Origin: Blautia coccoides
GTDB taxonomy: Bacteria > Bacillota > Clostridia > Lachnospirales > Lachnospiraceae
NCBI RefSeq assembly: GCF_034355335.1
Contig: NZ_CP136422.1
Location: 4,872,501-4,936,500, forward strand
Reading direction: 5' to 3'
DNA: 64,000 nt
Made by a program: the position numbers and the translations under genes. The notes beneath the pieces were generated by a model. That model had not been told where the DNA came from. It searched no databases and worked only from the letters and a program-made list of their open reading frames with translations. Position 1 is the stretch's first letter. Every line of letters begins with the position of its first letter. This document shows positions 17,193 to 25,616 of the stretch, in pieces.

Positions 17193-20100
17193 ATGAAAAA
17201 GACATGGAAACGATTGTGTACGGGCTTTTTAGCTCTTGCGACTGTCGTTACTGCTTTACCGACTACACCCGTCCATGCAGAAAGTAAGCAATACTGGACG
17301 GAGTCAAAAGAGCGTGTCGGTATTGTTGAAAAAGTAATGAATGACGGTTCGATTGGTTCTACTTTTAATGAGGGACATTTAACCGTTGAGGGCGAGGACG
17401 CTTACTGTATCGACATTAACACAGACTTTAAGAATGGCTACAAGACCAGAGATGACGCAAGCTCACGCATGAGTGCCGACCAGATAAGCGACGTTGCCTT
17501 ATCTATTGAATATGTAAAACAGTACACAGACAGCCACAGCGGAATAAGCAAAAATCACGCTTACCTTTTAAGACAGCTTGTAGTCTGGCAGAGATTGAGC
17601 GTACATCTTGGCTGGCAATGTGATAACGTGCGAGCTTCTTATGATGAAATTCCAAAGGCGACACAGGACGAAGTTTTCTCTGGTGCAAGAGCCTTTGTCA
17701 AAGAAAATAAAGGACGCTATGAATGTGGCGGTTATATCTACTCTGGCGAGGGGCAGGAATTAGGACAATTCTGGGCGAAGCTGAATGTCGGAAATGCAAA
17801 ACTACAAAAGACTTCCAGTAATACCAGCATTACCGACGGTAACGGAAATTACTCTATTGCAGGTGCAACCTATGGTGTCTTTGCTGATAAGGACTGCACG
17901 AAACAGCTTGCCACCCTTACGACTGATGAAAATGGAAATACAGATGTTGCAGAGGTAACGGCTGGTACAGTTTATATCAAGGAACTTTCTGCACCAGCAG
18001 GATATAAAGTGGATAAAACAATCTATCCATTAACAATCAAAGCTGACGAAACAGCGACTTTGAAAGTATCTGATAAACCAAAAGTAACGGACACTTTGAT
18101 TGAGCTTTTCAAGATTGATATGGAAACACAGAAAGACAATCCGCAGGGAAACGCTTCTTTAGCAGGTGCGGAATTTACATGGAAGTATTATGCTGGCTTC
18201 TACAATAAAGAAAATCTCCCTGCCGATGCCACTCGTACATGGGTTACAAAGACAATCGCTGAAACAGACAGCGACGGGACAACTCATTACATCACAAAAT
18301 TAGCGGACACATACAAGGTATCTGGCGACAGTTTCTATATGCAGGACGGTAAGGCGGTTCTTCCACTTGGGACACTAACCGTTGAAGAAACAAAAGCTCC
18401 AAACGGCTACTTGTTAGACGGTGCATATATGCAGGCTGGCGATAAGTCCGAACAGATAAAAGGCTTATATGTAACACAGATTACCGAGGACGGCGACCTT
18501 GCCGTACTATCTGGAAGTAACCAGTTTTCCGTATCAGACAAGGTTATCCGTGGCGGTGTAAAAATTCAGAAACGAGATTTAGAAACGGGCGATACAAAGC
18601 CACAAGGAAGTGCCACTTTGAAAGATACTGCCTTTGACATTATTTCCTTAAATGATAATGCAGTATTGGTTGAGGGCAAGATATACAAGAAAAATGAAGT
18701 GGTAAAAACAATTCGTACAGATATTGAGGGTATCGCTTCTACTTCTTCTGACCTCTTACCTTATGGAAAATTCCGTATCGTTGAGAGTGAAGCTCCAAAC
18801 GGTTACTTAACTGACGGTGCGAAGCCGATTGATTTTGCAATCACAGAAAATGGAAAAATCGTGGACTTAACCGACGAAGCCCATTCTATCTACAATCAGA
18901 TTAAGCGTGGAGATATTGAGGGTGTGAAAATCGGTGCAGGCACACATAAGCGTCTTGCTGATGTTCCTTTTAGGATCACAAGCAAGACAACGGGCGAAAG
19001 TCATGTAGTGGTAACTGATGATAACGGGCAATTCTCCACTTCTGCTGACTGGGCTTCTCATAAGCACAATACCAACGCAGGCAAGACCAGCGAGGACGGT
19101 GTGTGGTTTGGAACTTCTGAACCAGACGACAGCAAGGGGGCGTTACCTTATGATACCTACATCATTGAAGAAATGCGTTGCGACAGTAACAAAGGTTTTG
19201 AACTTATCCCACCTTTTGAAATCGTGGTATCAAGAAATAATCTTGTGATTGATTTAGGAACGCTGACTGATGAATACGAAAAAGAAATCTCTATCCATAC
19301 CACAGCGACCAGCAAGGACGGAGAAAAAACTATCCTTGCAGGAAAAGAGGTAACAATCGTTGATACTGTCAAATTAGACGGACTTACAAAAGGCACAAAA
19401 TACCAGCTCAAAGGCTGGCAGATGTTAAAAGAAGAAAACACCGAGCTTATCATTGACGGGAAACGTGTAGAAAACGATTATACCTTTGTCGCTGATGATG
19501 AAGCTATGAAAGTGGAAATTTCCTATACATTTAATGCGTCTGCTTTAGGTGGCAAAAACCTTGTTACCTTTGAGGAATTGTATGATTTAAGCAATCCAGA
19601 CGAACCCGTGAAAGTTGCAGAACATAAGGACATTGAGGACGACGGGCAAACGGTACTTATCACAGAGCGTATCATCAAAATTCATACGACTGCTACCGAT
19701 AAGGACGGCAACAAAGAGCTTGAAGCTGGAAAAGACGTTACAATCATTGATACAGTAACCTTAGAGGGCTTAGAAGTCGGTACACAGTACAAACTTGTGG
19801 GCTGGCAGATGTTGAAAGAAGAAAATACAGAGCTTCTTATCAATGGAAAGCGTGTGGAAAGTGATTACACCTTTACTGCTGACAGCGAAACTATGAAAGT
19901 GGAAGTTGCTTTTACGTTTGACGCTACTTCTCTTGACGGCAAACAACTTGTAACTTTTGAAGAATTGTACGATTTGAGCAATCCAGACGAACCGAAGAAA
20001 GTTACCGAGCATAAGGATATTGAGGATAAGGAACAGACAATTACCTTTAAGAAAAAGCCAGAAGAACCAGAGAAACCCGAAACACCACCGACACCAGAAA

Positions 20101-20237
20101 AGCCTAACAGACCTAGCGACAGTCCCAAAACGGGCGACAGTACAAATGTAATGGCATTTATCGTGATGTTGCTTGCGTCTGCTGGTGGACTGGCTGGAAC
20201 ATATCTTTACAAACGCCGTAAAATGAAGAAATCATAA
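17193..20237 (+). CDS. Cell-wall-anchored thioester-domain/VaFE-repeat adhesin-like protein
   Basis: The 1014-residue protein starts at the ATG at 17193 after AAAGGAGC; an upstream in-frame ATG at 17115 has no ribosome binding site and would spoil the signal peptide. Residues 1-29 are a Sec signal ending in VHA. Residues about 40-200 resemble a thioester domain: C72 (AYCID) and Q128 (RQLVVW) fit the Cys-Gln pair that forms an internal thioester for covalent host binding. Several SpaA/Cna-B-like beta domains follow. Two tandem VaFE-type repeats of about 115-130 residues lie near residues 715-960. The C-terminus has SPKTG, a hydrophobic helix and a basic KRRK tail for sortase anchoring. No sortase is encoded in the window. 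Confidence 0.85.
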   Translation: MKKTWKRLCTGFLALATVVTALPTTPVHAESKQYWTESKERVGIVEKVMNDGSIGSTFNEGHLTVEGEDAYCIDINTDFKNGYKTRDDASSRMSADQISDVALSIEYVKQYTDSHSGISKNHAYLLRQLVVWQRLSVHLGWQCDNVRASYDEIPKATQDEVFSGARAFVKENKGRYECGGYIYSGEGQELGQFWAKLNVGNAKLQKTSSNTSITDGNGNYSIAGATYGVFADKDCTKQLATLTTDENGNTDVAEVTAGTVYIKELSAPAGYKVDKTIYPLTIKADETATLKVSDKPKVTDTLIELFKIDMETQKDNPQGNASLAGAEFTWKYYAGFYNKENLPADATRTWVTKTIAETDSDGTTHYITKLADTYKVSGDSFYMQDGKAVLPLGTLTVEETKAPNGYLLDGAYMQAGDKSEQIKGLYVTQITEDGDLAVLSGSNQFSVSDKVIRGGVKIQKRDLETGDTKPQGSATLKDTAFDIISLNDNAVLVEGKIYKKNEVVKTIRTDIEGIASTSSDLLPYGKFRIVESEAPNGYLTDGAKPIDFAITENGKIVDLTDEAHSIYNQIKRGDIEGVKIGAGTHKRLADVPFRITSKTTGESHVVVTDDNGQFSTSADWASHKHNTNAGKTSEDGVWFGTSEPDDSKGALPYDTYIIEEMRCDSNKGFELIPPFEIVVSRNNLVIDLGTLTDEYEKEISIHTTATSKDGEKTILAGKEVTIVDTVKLDGLTKGTKYQLKGWQMLKEENTELIIDGKRVENDYTFVADDEAMKVEISYTFNASALGGKNLVTFEELYDLSNPDEPVKVAEHKDIEDDGQTVLITERIIKIHTTATDKDGNKELEAGKDVTIIDTVTLEGLEVGTQYKLVGWQMLKEENTELLINGKRVESDYTFTADSETMKVEVAFTFDATSLDGKQLVTFEELYDLSNPDEPKKVTEHKDIEDKEQTITFKKKPEEPEKPETPPTPEKPNRPSDSPKTGDSTNVMAFIVMLLASAGGLAGTYLYKRRKMKKS

Positions 20238-20249
20238 GGCGGTAACGGT

Positions 20250-20528
20250 ATGATGAAAGAAAAATCACGCTCTCCGCCGAAGCTGTCAAACGGCAGACTT
20301 CCGCTTATTCTGGCTTGTCTGCCTACAACCTGCAAGAACACGGATAGTCAAGGGTGCGTAAGCATTGATTTTACCCTTTACTATCTGGGGGATTGCTGGT
20401 ACTTCCCAAACCGCCAGAATAAGAAATCACAATCAAAAAACTTATCAAAAATAGAAAGAAACGAGGTAAAACAATATGGAAATGAAATATGTCGTGCCAG
20501 ATATGGCACAGTCTTTTGGAACTCTTGA
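20250..20528 (+). CDS. Possible small ORF upstream of orf23, doubtful
   Basis: A 92-codon frame starts 13 nt after the surface-protein stop and runs 53 nt into the well-supported orf23 gene in another frame. The composition is unusual (Ser/Lys/Cys-rich, no recognisable domain). The segment 20238-20475 has locally paired stretches and may instead be leader sequence of the transfer operon. It is listed because no other feature accounts for this interval. Confidence 0.2.
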   Translation: MMKEKSRSPPKLSNGRLPLILACLPTTCKNTDSQGCVSIDFTLYYLGDCWYFPNRQNKKSQSKNLSKIERNEVKQYGNEICRARYGTVFWNS

Positions 20529-20802
20529 ATTTGCAGGCGAAAGTGAGCCAGTCTTTGAAAGAGATAAAAATAACCGCAGGGTCTTAGCAAGACGAAGCTA
20601 TAACCTTTATTCTGACGTACAAAAAGGCGAAAATGTTGTCGTGGAAATTCCCGTGCAAGCTGGTGAAAAGCATTTCAAGTATGAACAGAAAGTAAAACTT
20701 GTCAATCCGAAATTATACGGCAGAGGTTATGCAATCGGGGATATGGGACATACCGATTATGTGTTAGTTGCTGACGATATTGTAGCAGTTGAAGAAAAGT
20801 AA
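20476..20802 (+). CDS. Tn916 Orf23-like protein (DUF961)
   Basis: This 108-residue protein is homologous to the small DUF961/YdcP proteins that begin the conjugation module of Tn916-type elements. It has the paired-strand pattern typical of the family (QSFGTLEFAGE, ARRSYNLYSDVQKGENVVVEIP, KLVNPKLYGRGYAI). GAGG lies 12 nt before the start. The gene is followed 14 nt later by a paralogue of similar fold. The role in transfer is not defined. Confidence 0.88.
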   Translation: MEMKYVVPDMAQSFGTLEFAGESEPVFERDKNNRRVLARRSYNLYSDVQKGENVVVEIPVQAGEKHFKYEQKVKLVNPKLYGRGYAIGDMGHTDYVLVADDIVAVEEK

Positions 20803-20816
20803 AGGAGTGAAGATTT

Positions 20817-21200
20817 ATGAGATTATCAAACGGGTTTGTTATTGACAAAGAAAAAACATTTGGAGAATTAAAGTTTACAGCGGTGCGTGATGTGTTCTTG
20901 CAGAACGAGGACGGGACACCGAGTACCCAACTGAAAAAGCGTATCTATGATTTGAAGTGCAGTCTGCATGGTGGAATTATCCCCGTGTCTGTACCGCCAG
21001 AAGTACCATTAAGGGAATTTCCGTACAATGCAGTTGTGGAGCTTGTCAATCCAGTAGCCGATACGGTATCAAGAAAGACCTATACGGGTGCAGATGTGGA
21101 CTGGTATGTAAAGGCAGAGGATATTGTGTTGAAGAATAAAAGTAATCAGAACGCAGGCAATCCACAGAACCCTACACCGCAGGGACAGCCGAAGAAATAA
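20817..21200 (+). CDS. Tn916 Orf22-like protein (DUF961)
   Basis: This 127-residue DUF961 protein is a paralogue of the preceding gene (FGELKFTAVRD, KRIYDLKCSLHGGIIPVSVP, VELVNPVADT), with an Asn/Gln/Pro-rich tail. AAAGGAG precedes the ATG. In Tn916 the next gene is orf21; here an XRE regulator has been inserted between. Confidence 0.88.
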   Translation: MRLSNGFVIDKEKTFGELKFTAVRDVFLQNEDGTPSTQLKKRIYDLKCSLHGGIIPVSVPPEVPLREFPYNAVVELVNPVADTVSRKTYTGADVDWYVKAEDIVLKNKSNQNAGNPQNPTPQGQPKK

Positions 21201-21341
21201 AATGATACAATCAGCTTTTTACTTTGAATAAACAGTAAAGAAAAGTTATAATCTATGTATACTTTTTATAATGTTAAAGCAGGTTGACAAATTGCCAACA
21301 AAGATTGGTTGAAGAAAACTCTTATTTTTGTAATACTATTC

Positions 21342-21353
21342 TTGCGGTCGCAA
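21342..21353. promoter_or_regulatory. Palindrome before the XRE regulator gene
   Basis: TTGCG-GT-CGCAA is a perfect 5-bp-arm palindrome 27 nt before the start codon, flanked by TATTC and GAATA. It is a candidate operator for autoregulation by the downstream helix-turn-helix protein. Confidence 0.4.
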
Positions 21354-21380
21354 ATAAAGAATACTATTAGGAGGCAATAT

Positions 21381-21743
21381 ATGAATTTTAATGAAAAGCT
21401 GATAAACCTTAGAAAATCAAAGGGACTTTCTCAAGAAGAATTAGGAAATGAGTTAAAAGTTTCCAGACAAACAATTTCAAAATGGGAGTCATGTCAATCT
21501 TATCCAGATTTTCAACGCTTAGTATTGTTAAGCGATTATTTTGGATTAACATTAGACGAATTAGTAAGAGATATTGATGTACAAGAGGTAAGAGAAAAAA
21601 ACTTGAATAACGAAAAACTATCTTCAATATATAGCGATATGAATGAAGCAAAAAATTTTATTAGAGTTTGTCTTGCTATTGGTGTAGTAGTTCTTATCTT
21701 TTTTGCAATGATTGTTACGTATGGAATATTCTTTGTAAAATAA
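21381..21743 (+). CDS. XRE-family regulator with C-terminal membrane helix
   Basis: The 120-residue protein starts at the ATG at 21381 behind AGGAGG. Residues 5-60 form a Cro/C1-type helix-turn-helix (LINLRKSKGLSQEELGNELKVSRQTISKWES). A short coiled linker follows, then one hydrophobic helix at the C-terminus, so the protein is probably a membrane-tethered DNA-binding protein. It lies between orf22 and orf21, a place where Tn916 has no such gene, and it is more AT-rich than its neighbours. A 34-nt hairpin repeat follows 24 nt after its stop. It may regulate transfer genes; that is inference. Confidence 0.85.
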   Translation: MNFNEKLINLRKSKGLSQEELGNELKVSRQTISKWESCQSYPDFQRLVLLSDYFGLTLDELVRDIDVQEVREKNLNNEKLSSIYSDMNEAKNFIRVCLAIGVVVLIFFAMIVTYGIFFVK

Positions 21744-21766
21744 AATGTAAATTCTTGTATATCACT

Positions 21767-21800
21767 CAAAGCAGTTAGTCTTAGGATTGACTGCTTTTTT
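21767..21800 (+). repeat. 34-nt hairpin repeat, copy A
   Basis: AAGCAGT and ACTGCTT flank a loop containing TAGTCTTAGGATTG, and a run of six T follows, as in an intrinsic terminator. It is identical over all 34 nt to copy B (26064-26097), with a degenerate copy C at 25582-25615. Each copy follows a cargo gene. Confidence 0.85.
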
Positions 21801-21826
21801 CGTATCCAGAAAGGAGTGATTGATTT

Positions 21827-23221
21827 ATGCGTAAGATTTTTAATAAAGGACACCGTATCAGAGCCAGCGACAAGTACCTTGTCTACCACTTTTCCATAGG
21901 GACGCTTCTGTTTATATTCGTGGCGGTTCTCTTGCTACTGAATATGACACAGCTCATGCGTACCGATTGGGAGCATTTCAGCTTGTTAGAGAACGGCTTG
22001 ACGCTTTCCACATACAACTTCATAACCATACTGATAGCGACTGGTGTTTGTGCATTGGTCGCTTTTCTGTATTACCGCTTCTGTTACGACAGTTTCAAGA
22101 AGCTCCTACACCGTCAAAAGCTGGCAAGAATGATACTGGAAAATAAGTGGTATGAAACTGATACCGTACAAGACAGCGGTTTTTTTACTGACCTGCAAAG
22201 CAGATCAAGGGAAAAAATCGTCTGGTTTCCAAAGATTTATTATCAAATGGAAAAGGGACTGCTTCATATCCGCTGTGAAATTACGCTGGGGAAATATCAA
22301 GACCAGCTTTTACGGTTAGAGGATAAATTGGAAAGTGGCTTGTATTGCGAGCTGACCGACAAGACCTTACATGACGGCTATATCGAATATACCCTGCTTT
22401 ATGATATGATAGCGAACCGCATTACCATTGATGAAGTACGGGCAGAAAACGGCTGTCTTAGACTGATGAAAAATCTTGTCTGGGAATATGACGCACTCCC
22501 TCACGCTCTGATTGCTGGTGGGACTGGTGGCGGTAAAACGTATTTTCTGCTGACGCTCATTGAAGCCTTACTGCATACTAACGCTGTCCTTTATATCTTA
22601 GACCCGAAGAACGCTGACCTTGCAGACTTAGGGACAGTTATGGGAAATGTGTATCACACCAAAGAAGAAATGATTGATTGCGTCAATTCCTTTTATGAGG
22701 GAATGGTACAGCGAAGTGAGGAAATGAAGCGACACCCAAACTATAAGACGGGCGAAAACTACGCCTATCTGGGACTGCCACCCTGCTTTCTTATCTTTGA
22801 TGAATATGTGGCATTTTTTGAAATGCTGGGGACGAAAGAAAGCGTGAGCTTACTTAGCCAGTTAAAGAAAATTGTTATGTTAGGGCGACAAGCAGGTTAT
22901 TTCCTTATCGTTGCCTGCCAGCGTCCAGACGCAAAGTATTTCTCGGACGGTATCAGAGATAACTTCAATTTCCGTGTGGGATTGGGGCGTATCAGCGAAT
23001 TAGGTTACGGTATGCTGTTCGGTTCAGATGTGAAAAAGCAGTTTTTTCAGAAGCGTATCAAGGGGCGTGGCTATTGTGATGTGGGGACAAGCGTTATCAG
23101 TGAGTTTTACACGCCTTTAGTCCCGAAAGAACATGATTTTTTGCAGACTATCGGCTCTCTTGCACAAGCAAGGCAGGACGGGACGGCGACGTGCGAAGTG
23201 AAAGGCGACGGCACGGACTAG
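21827..23221 (+). CDS. Tn916 Orf21-like FtsK/SpoIIIE-family coupling ATPase (TcpA type)
   Basis: This 464-residue ATPase is the probable coupling protein that links the relaxase-DNA complex to the transfer channel. Two N-terminal membrane helices (residues about 22-41 and 60-82) precede the motor domain. Walker A is GGTGGGKT (residues 231-238) and Walker B is LIFDEY (around 322-327). The C-terminal region includes GRQAGYFLIVACQRPDAKYF. AAAGGAG precedes the ATG. oriT lies directly downstream. Confidence 0.93.
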   Translation: MRKIFNKGHRIRASDKYLVYHFSIGTLLFIFVAVLLLLNMTQLMRTDWEHFSLLENGLTLSTYNFITILIATGVCALVAFLYYRFCYDSFKKLLHRQKLARMILENKWYETDTVQDSGFFTDLQSRSREKIVWFPKIYYQMEKGLLHIRCEITLGKYQDQLLRLEDKLESGLYCELTDKTLHDGYIEYTLLYDMIANRITIDEVRAENGCLRLMKNLVWEYDALPHALIAGGTGGGKTYFLLTLIEALLHTNAVLYILDPKNADLADLGTVMGNVYHTKEEMIDCVNSFYEGMVQRSEEMKRHPNYKTGENYAYLGLPPCFLIFDEYVAFFEMLGTKESVSLLSQLKKIVMLGRQAGYFLIVACQRPDAKYFSDGIRDNFNFRVGLGRISELGYGMLFGSDVKKQFFQKRIKGRGYCDVGTSVISEFYTPLVPKEHDFLQTIGSLAQARQDGTATCEVKGDGTD

Positions 23222-23405
23222 CCGTTGCTGGTGTGGCGTAAGCCACGCCAGCAGGTAAAACCCCTCGGTATCTAACAGAGGGGTACGTTTGCAAATAGAC
23301 AATAGACGAAAAAACATAGGAAACATAAGGCTTCTGGCATGGTTTTCCAGCAAAAATCAGTTGTGAAGTCGCCTGAAAAAACTTCACACTTTACAGATTG
23401 GGGGT
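23222..23405 (+). other. Origin of transfer region (oriT)
   Basis: The orf21-orf20 gap, where Tn916 oriT lies, contains three inverted repeats. The first pairs GCTGGTGTGGC with GCCACGCCAGC (about 23225-23252, one mismatch). The second pairs ACCCCTC with GAGGGGT (about 23260-23285). The third pairs GTGAAGT with ACTTCAC (about 23363-23390). The segment TATCTAACAG within the second repeat resembles the conserved Tn916 oriT core. The exact nick site is not assigned. Confidence 0.75.
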
Positions 23406-24602
23406 ATGGTTCTGAATGAAGAACAATGGATAAAAGAATTACGGGAGAAACGGATTGCTTATGGTATCTCACAAGGCAGGCTGGCGGTGGCTTCTGGTAT
23501 CACAAGGGAATATCTCAACAAGATAGAAAGCGGAAAAATGAAGCCGTCAAAGGAACTTCTGGAAACTCTGCATAAAGAACTGGCAAGGTTCAATCCAGAA
23601 GCACCGCTTACCATGCTGTTTGATTATGTAAAAATTCGTTTTCCCACGCTGGATATACAGCACATAATCAAAGATATATTAAAACTGAATGTCAATTATA
23701 TGCTCCATGAAGATTACGGACATTACAGTTATACGGAGCATTATTCTTTAGGGGACATCTTTATCTATACGTCGGCTGACGAAGAAAAAGGTGTCCTTTT
23801 AGAATTAAAGGGGCGTGGTTGCAGGCAGTTTGAAAGTTACCTGCTGGCACAGCAAAGAAGCTGGTATGACTTTCTCATGGACGCATTAGTAGACGGTGGC
23901 GTGATGAAGCGTATCGACCTTGCTATCAACGACCATACGGGCATTTTGGATATTCCAGAGCTTGCGGAGAAATGCAGGAAACGGGAATATATCGGAAAGT
24001 CCAGAAGCTATAAGTTTTACCAGTCGGGCGAGCTTATCAAGCACAGAGAGGACGACAGAGAATATATGGGACGTACTCTTTATCTTGGTTCGCTGAAATC
24101 AGATGTGTATTTCTGTATCTATGAAAAGGACTATGAGCAGTACGTCAAGCTGGGGACACCGCTGGAAGAAGCCGACATTATCAATCGTTTTGAGATACGG
24201 CTTAGAAATGAACGTGCCTATTATGCAGTACGAGATTTGCTGACCTATTATGACGCAGAGCAGACCGCCTTTTCGATTATCAACCAGTATGTGCGGTTTG
24301 TTGATGAAGAACCAGACAAGCGGAAAAATGACTGGAAACTTAATGACCGCTGGGCTTGGTTTATCGGCGATAACAGACAGAGCTTGAAGCTGACGACAAA
24401 GCCAGAGCCTTACACCTTAGACCGCACATTGCGGTGGGTACAAAGGCAGGTAGCACCGACCTTGAAAATGCTGAAAAAGATTGATAAAGGAAATGGTACA
24501 GACTACATGGAAACAATCGAACAGCAGGCAAAGCTCACAGAAAAGCATGAAATGATAATCAAACAGCAGACGACCCCTGCAAAAGATTTGGTGGAAAGTT
24601 AG
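23406..24602 (+). CDS. Tn916 Orf20-like relaxase / replication initiation factor (Rep_trans, MobT type)
   Basis: This 398-residue protein would nick oriT and start rolling-circle processing. It has an N-terminal XRE-type helix-turn-helix (LREKRIAYGISQGRLAVASGITREYLNKIESG, residues about 10-42), which in this family helps in oriT recognition. A Rep_trans catalytic domain follows, with conserved RIDLAINDH and RFEIRLRNERAYYAV segments carrying the metal-binding and tyrosine positions. It has the usual family length and sits right after oriT. Confidence 0.92.
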   Translation: MVLNEEQWIKELREKRIAYGISQGRLAVASGITREYLNKIESGKMKPSKELLETLHKELARFNPEAPLTMLFDYVKIRFPTLDIQHIIKDILKLNVNYMLHEDYGHYSYTEHYSLGDIFIYTSADEEKGVLLELKGRGCRQFESYLLAQQRSWYDFLMDALVDGGVMKRIDLAINDHTGILDIPELAEKCRKREYIGKSRSYKFYQSGELIKHREDDREYMGRTLYLGSLKSDVYFCIYEKDYEQYVKLGTPLEEADIINRFEIRLRNERAYYAVRDLLTYYDAEQTAFSIINQYVRFVDEEPDKRKNDWKLNDRWAWFIGDNRQSLKLTTKPEPYTLDRTLRWVQRQVAPTLKMLKKIDKGNGTDYMETIEQQAKLTEKHEMIIKQQTTPAKDLVES

Positions 24603-24614
24603 GAGTGATGAAAA

Positions 24615-24749
24615 ATGTGGGTATTATTAAAAGACTTCCTGCTGGTATCTATGGGAATGGGTATCGGCGTAGTCTTGATGTGTATTTTGAATGTCGGCAA
24701 AGAAGCTGACTATGAAATGAAACAATTAGAAGAAAGCGAGGACAATTAA
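24615..24749 (+). CDS. Small single-helix membrane protein (DUF3789-like)
   Basis: This 44-residue protein has one membrane helix (residues about 8-26) and an acidic tail (ADYEMKQLEESED). It starts at the ATG at 24615 behind AGGAGTG, and its stop codon TAA touches the start of the next gene. Small proteins of this form sit between orf20 and orf19 in many Tn916-family elements of clostridia. The role is unknown, probably accessory to the transfer complex. Confidence 0.7.
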   Translation: MWVLLKDFLLVSMGMGIGVVLMCILNVGKEADYEMKQLEESEDN

Positions 24750-24971
24750 ATGAATTTCGGACAGAATTTATATCAATGGTTTTTATCAAACGCACAGAGC
24801 TTAGTGCTTATGGCGATTGTGGTTATCGGTATCTACTTAGGGTTCAAGCGTGAGTTTTCAAAACTTATCGGCTTCTTGGTAGTTGCCTTGATTGCTGTCG
24901 GCTTGGTGTTCAACGCTGGCGGTGTGAAAGATGTATTGTTAGAACTATTCAATAAGATTATCGGTGCATAA
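24750..24971 (+). CDS. Tn916 Orf19-like membrane protein (TcpD type)
   Basis: This 73-residue protein has two predicted membrane helices (around residues 16-32 and 38-55). It matches the position and size of Orf19/TcpD, a small component of Gram-positive mating channels. The start codon directly abuts the preceding stop. Downstream, cargo genes separate it from the ardA pair. Confidence 0.85.
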   Translation: MNFGQNLYQWFLSNAQSLVLMAIVVIGIYLGFKREFSKLIGFLVVALIAVGLVFNAGGVKDVLLELFNKIIGA

Positions 24972-25049
24972 AATTTTATTGTGGTGCTGATATGAGAATG
25001 GTATAATTTAGAATATGAAATAAAGTGAATACTATTGGAGGTTGAAAAT

Positions 25050-25556
25050 ATGATTATTTATAGCAAATTGGAAATCAATAGAATAAAAGATTTTTGGGAG
25101 TTATTAAATCGTTTAGATACTGAAACAGATTACATGATGTACGAACCAAATGAAAGAAAAGCGAAAACTACTATTCAAGAATTAAAATTAGATATTCAAG
25201 ACAATGTAATTCAAGGTTTTGATTTTTTGCAAGTGGCAACAGAAAATGACAAAATAGTTGGTTATATTAGAGCAGAAAGAGGAAAATTTGAAAGAAATTT
25301 TCATACGGCATATATTGTTATAGGTATCTTAAAAAAATATAGAGGAAAAGGTATTGGAACTACTTTTTTTAATAATTTAGATTTATGGGCTAAAACAAAT
25401 AATATTGTCCGTTTGGAACTGACAGTTGAATGTTGTAATAATACTGCAAAAAATTTGTATGAAAAAAATGGTTTTAAAATTGAAGGAATAAGAAAAAAAT
25501 CAATGTTTGTTGCTGGTTCCTTTGTTGATGAGTTTTATATGGCAAAAATTCTATAA
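25050..25556 (+). CDS. GNAT-family N-acetyltransferase, ICE cargo
   Basis: This 168-residue protein starts at the ATG at 25050 behind GGAGG; a TTG 15 nt earlier overlaps the ribosome binding site. The acetyl-CoA signature KKYRGKGIGTTFFNNL (around residue 95) and the C-terminal LYEKNGFKIEGIRKKSMFVAGSFVDEFYM resemble spermidine/ribosomal-type GNATs. The acceptor is unknown; a drug-modifying role is possible but has no direct support. It is very AT-rich compared with the transfer genes, and it is absent from Tn916. A degenerate copy of the 34-nt repeat follows 25 nt after its stop. Confidence 0.82.
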   Translation: MIIYSKLEINRIKDFWELLNRLDTETDYMMYEPNERKAKTTIQELKLDIQDNVIQGFDFLQVATENDKIVGYIRAERGKFERNFHTAYIVIGILKKYRGKGIGTTFFNNLDLWAKTNNIVRLELTVECCNNTAKNLYEKNGFKIEGIRKKSMFVAGSFVDEFYMAKIL

Positions 25557-25581
25557 AATAAATTTTCAACTTCATTATTTA

Positions 25582-25615
25582 CAAAGTAATTGGTCTTAGG
25601 ATTGAGGTGTTTTAT
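25582..25615 (+). repeat. 34-nt hairpin repeat, degenerate copy C
   Basis: It keeps the central GTCTTAGGATTGA and the outer CAAAG and T-run but has lost most of the stem complementarity. The ribosome binding site of the NTF2-like gene (GAGGTG) lies within it. Confidence 0.65.
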
Positions 25616-25616
25616 T

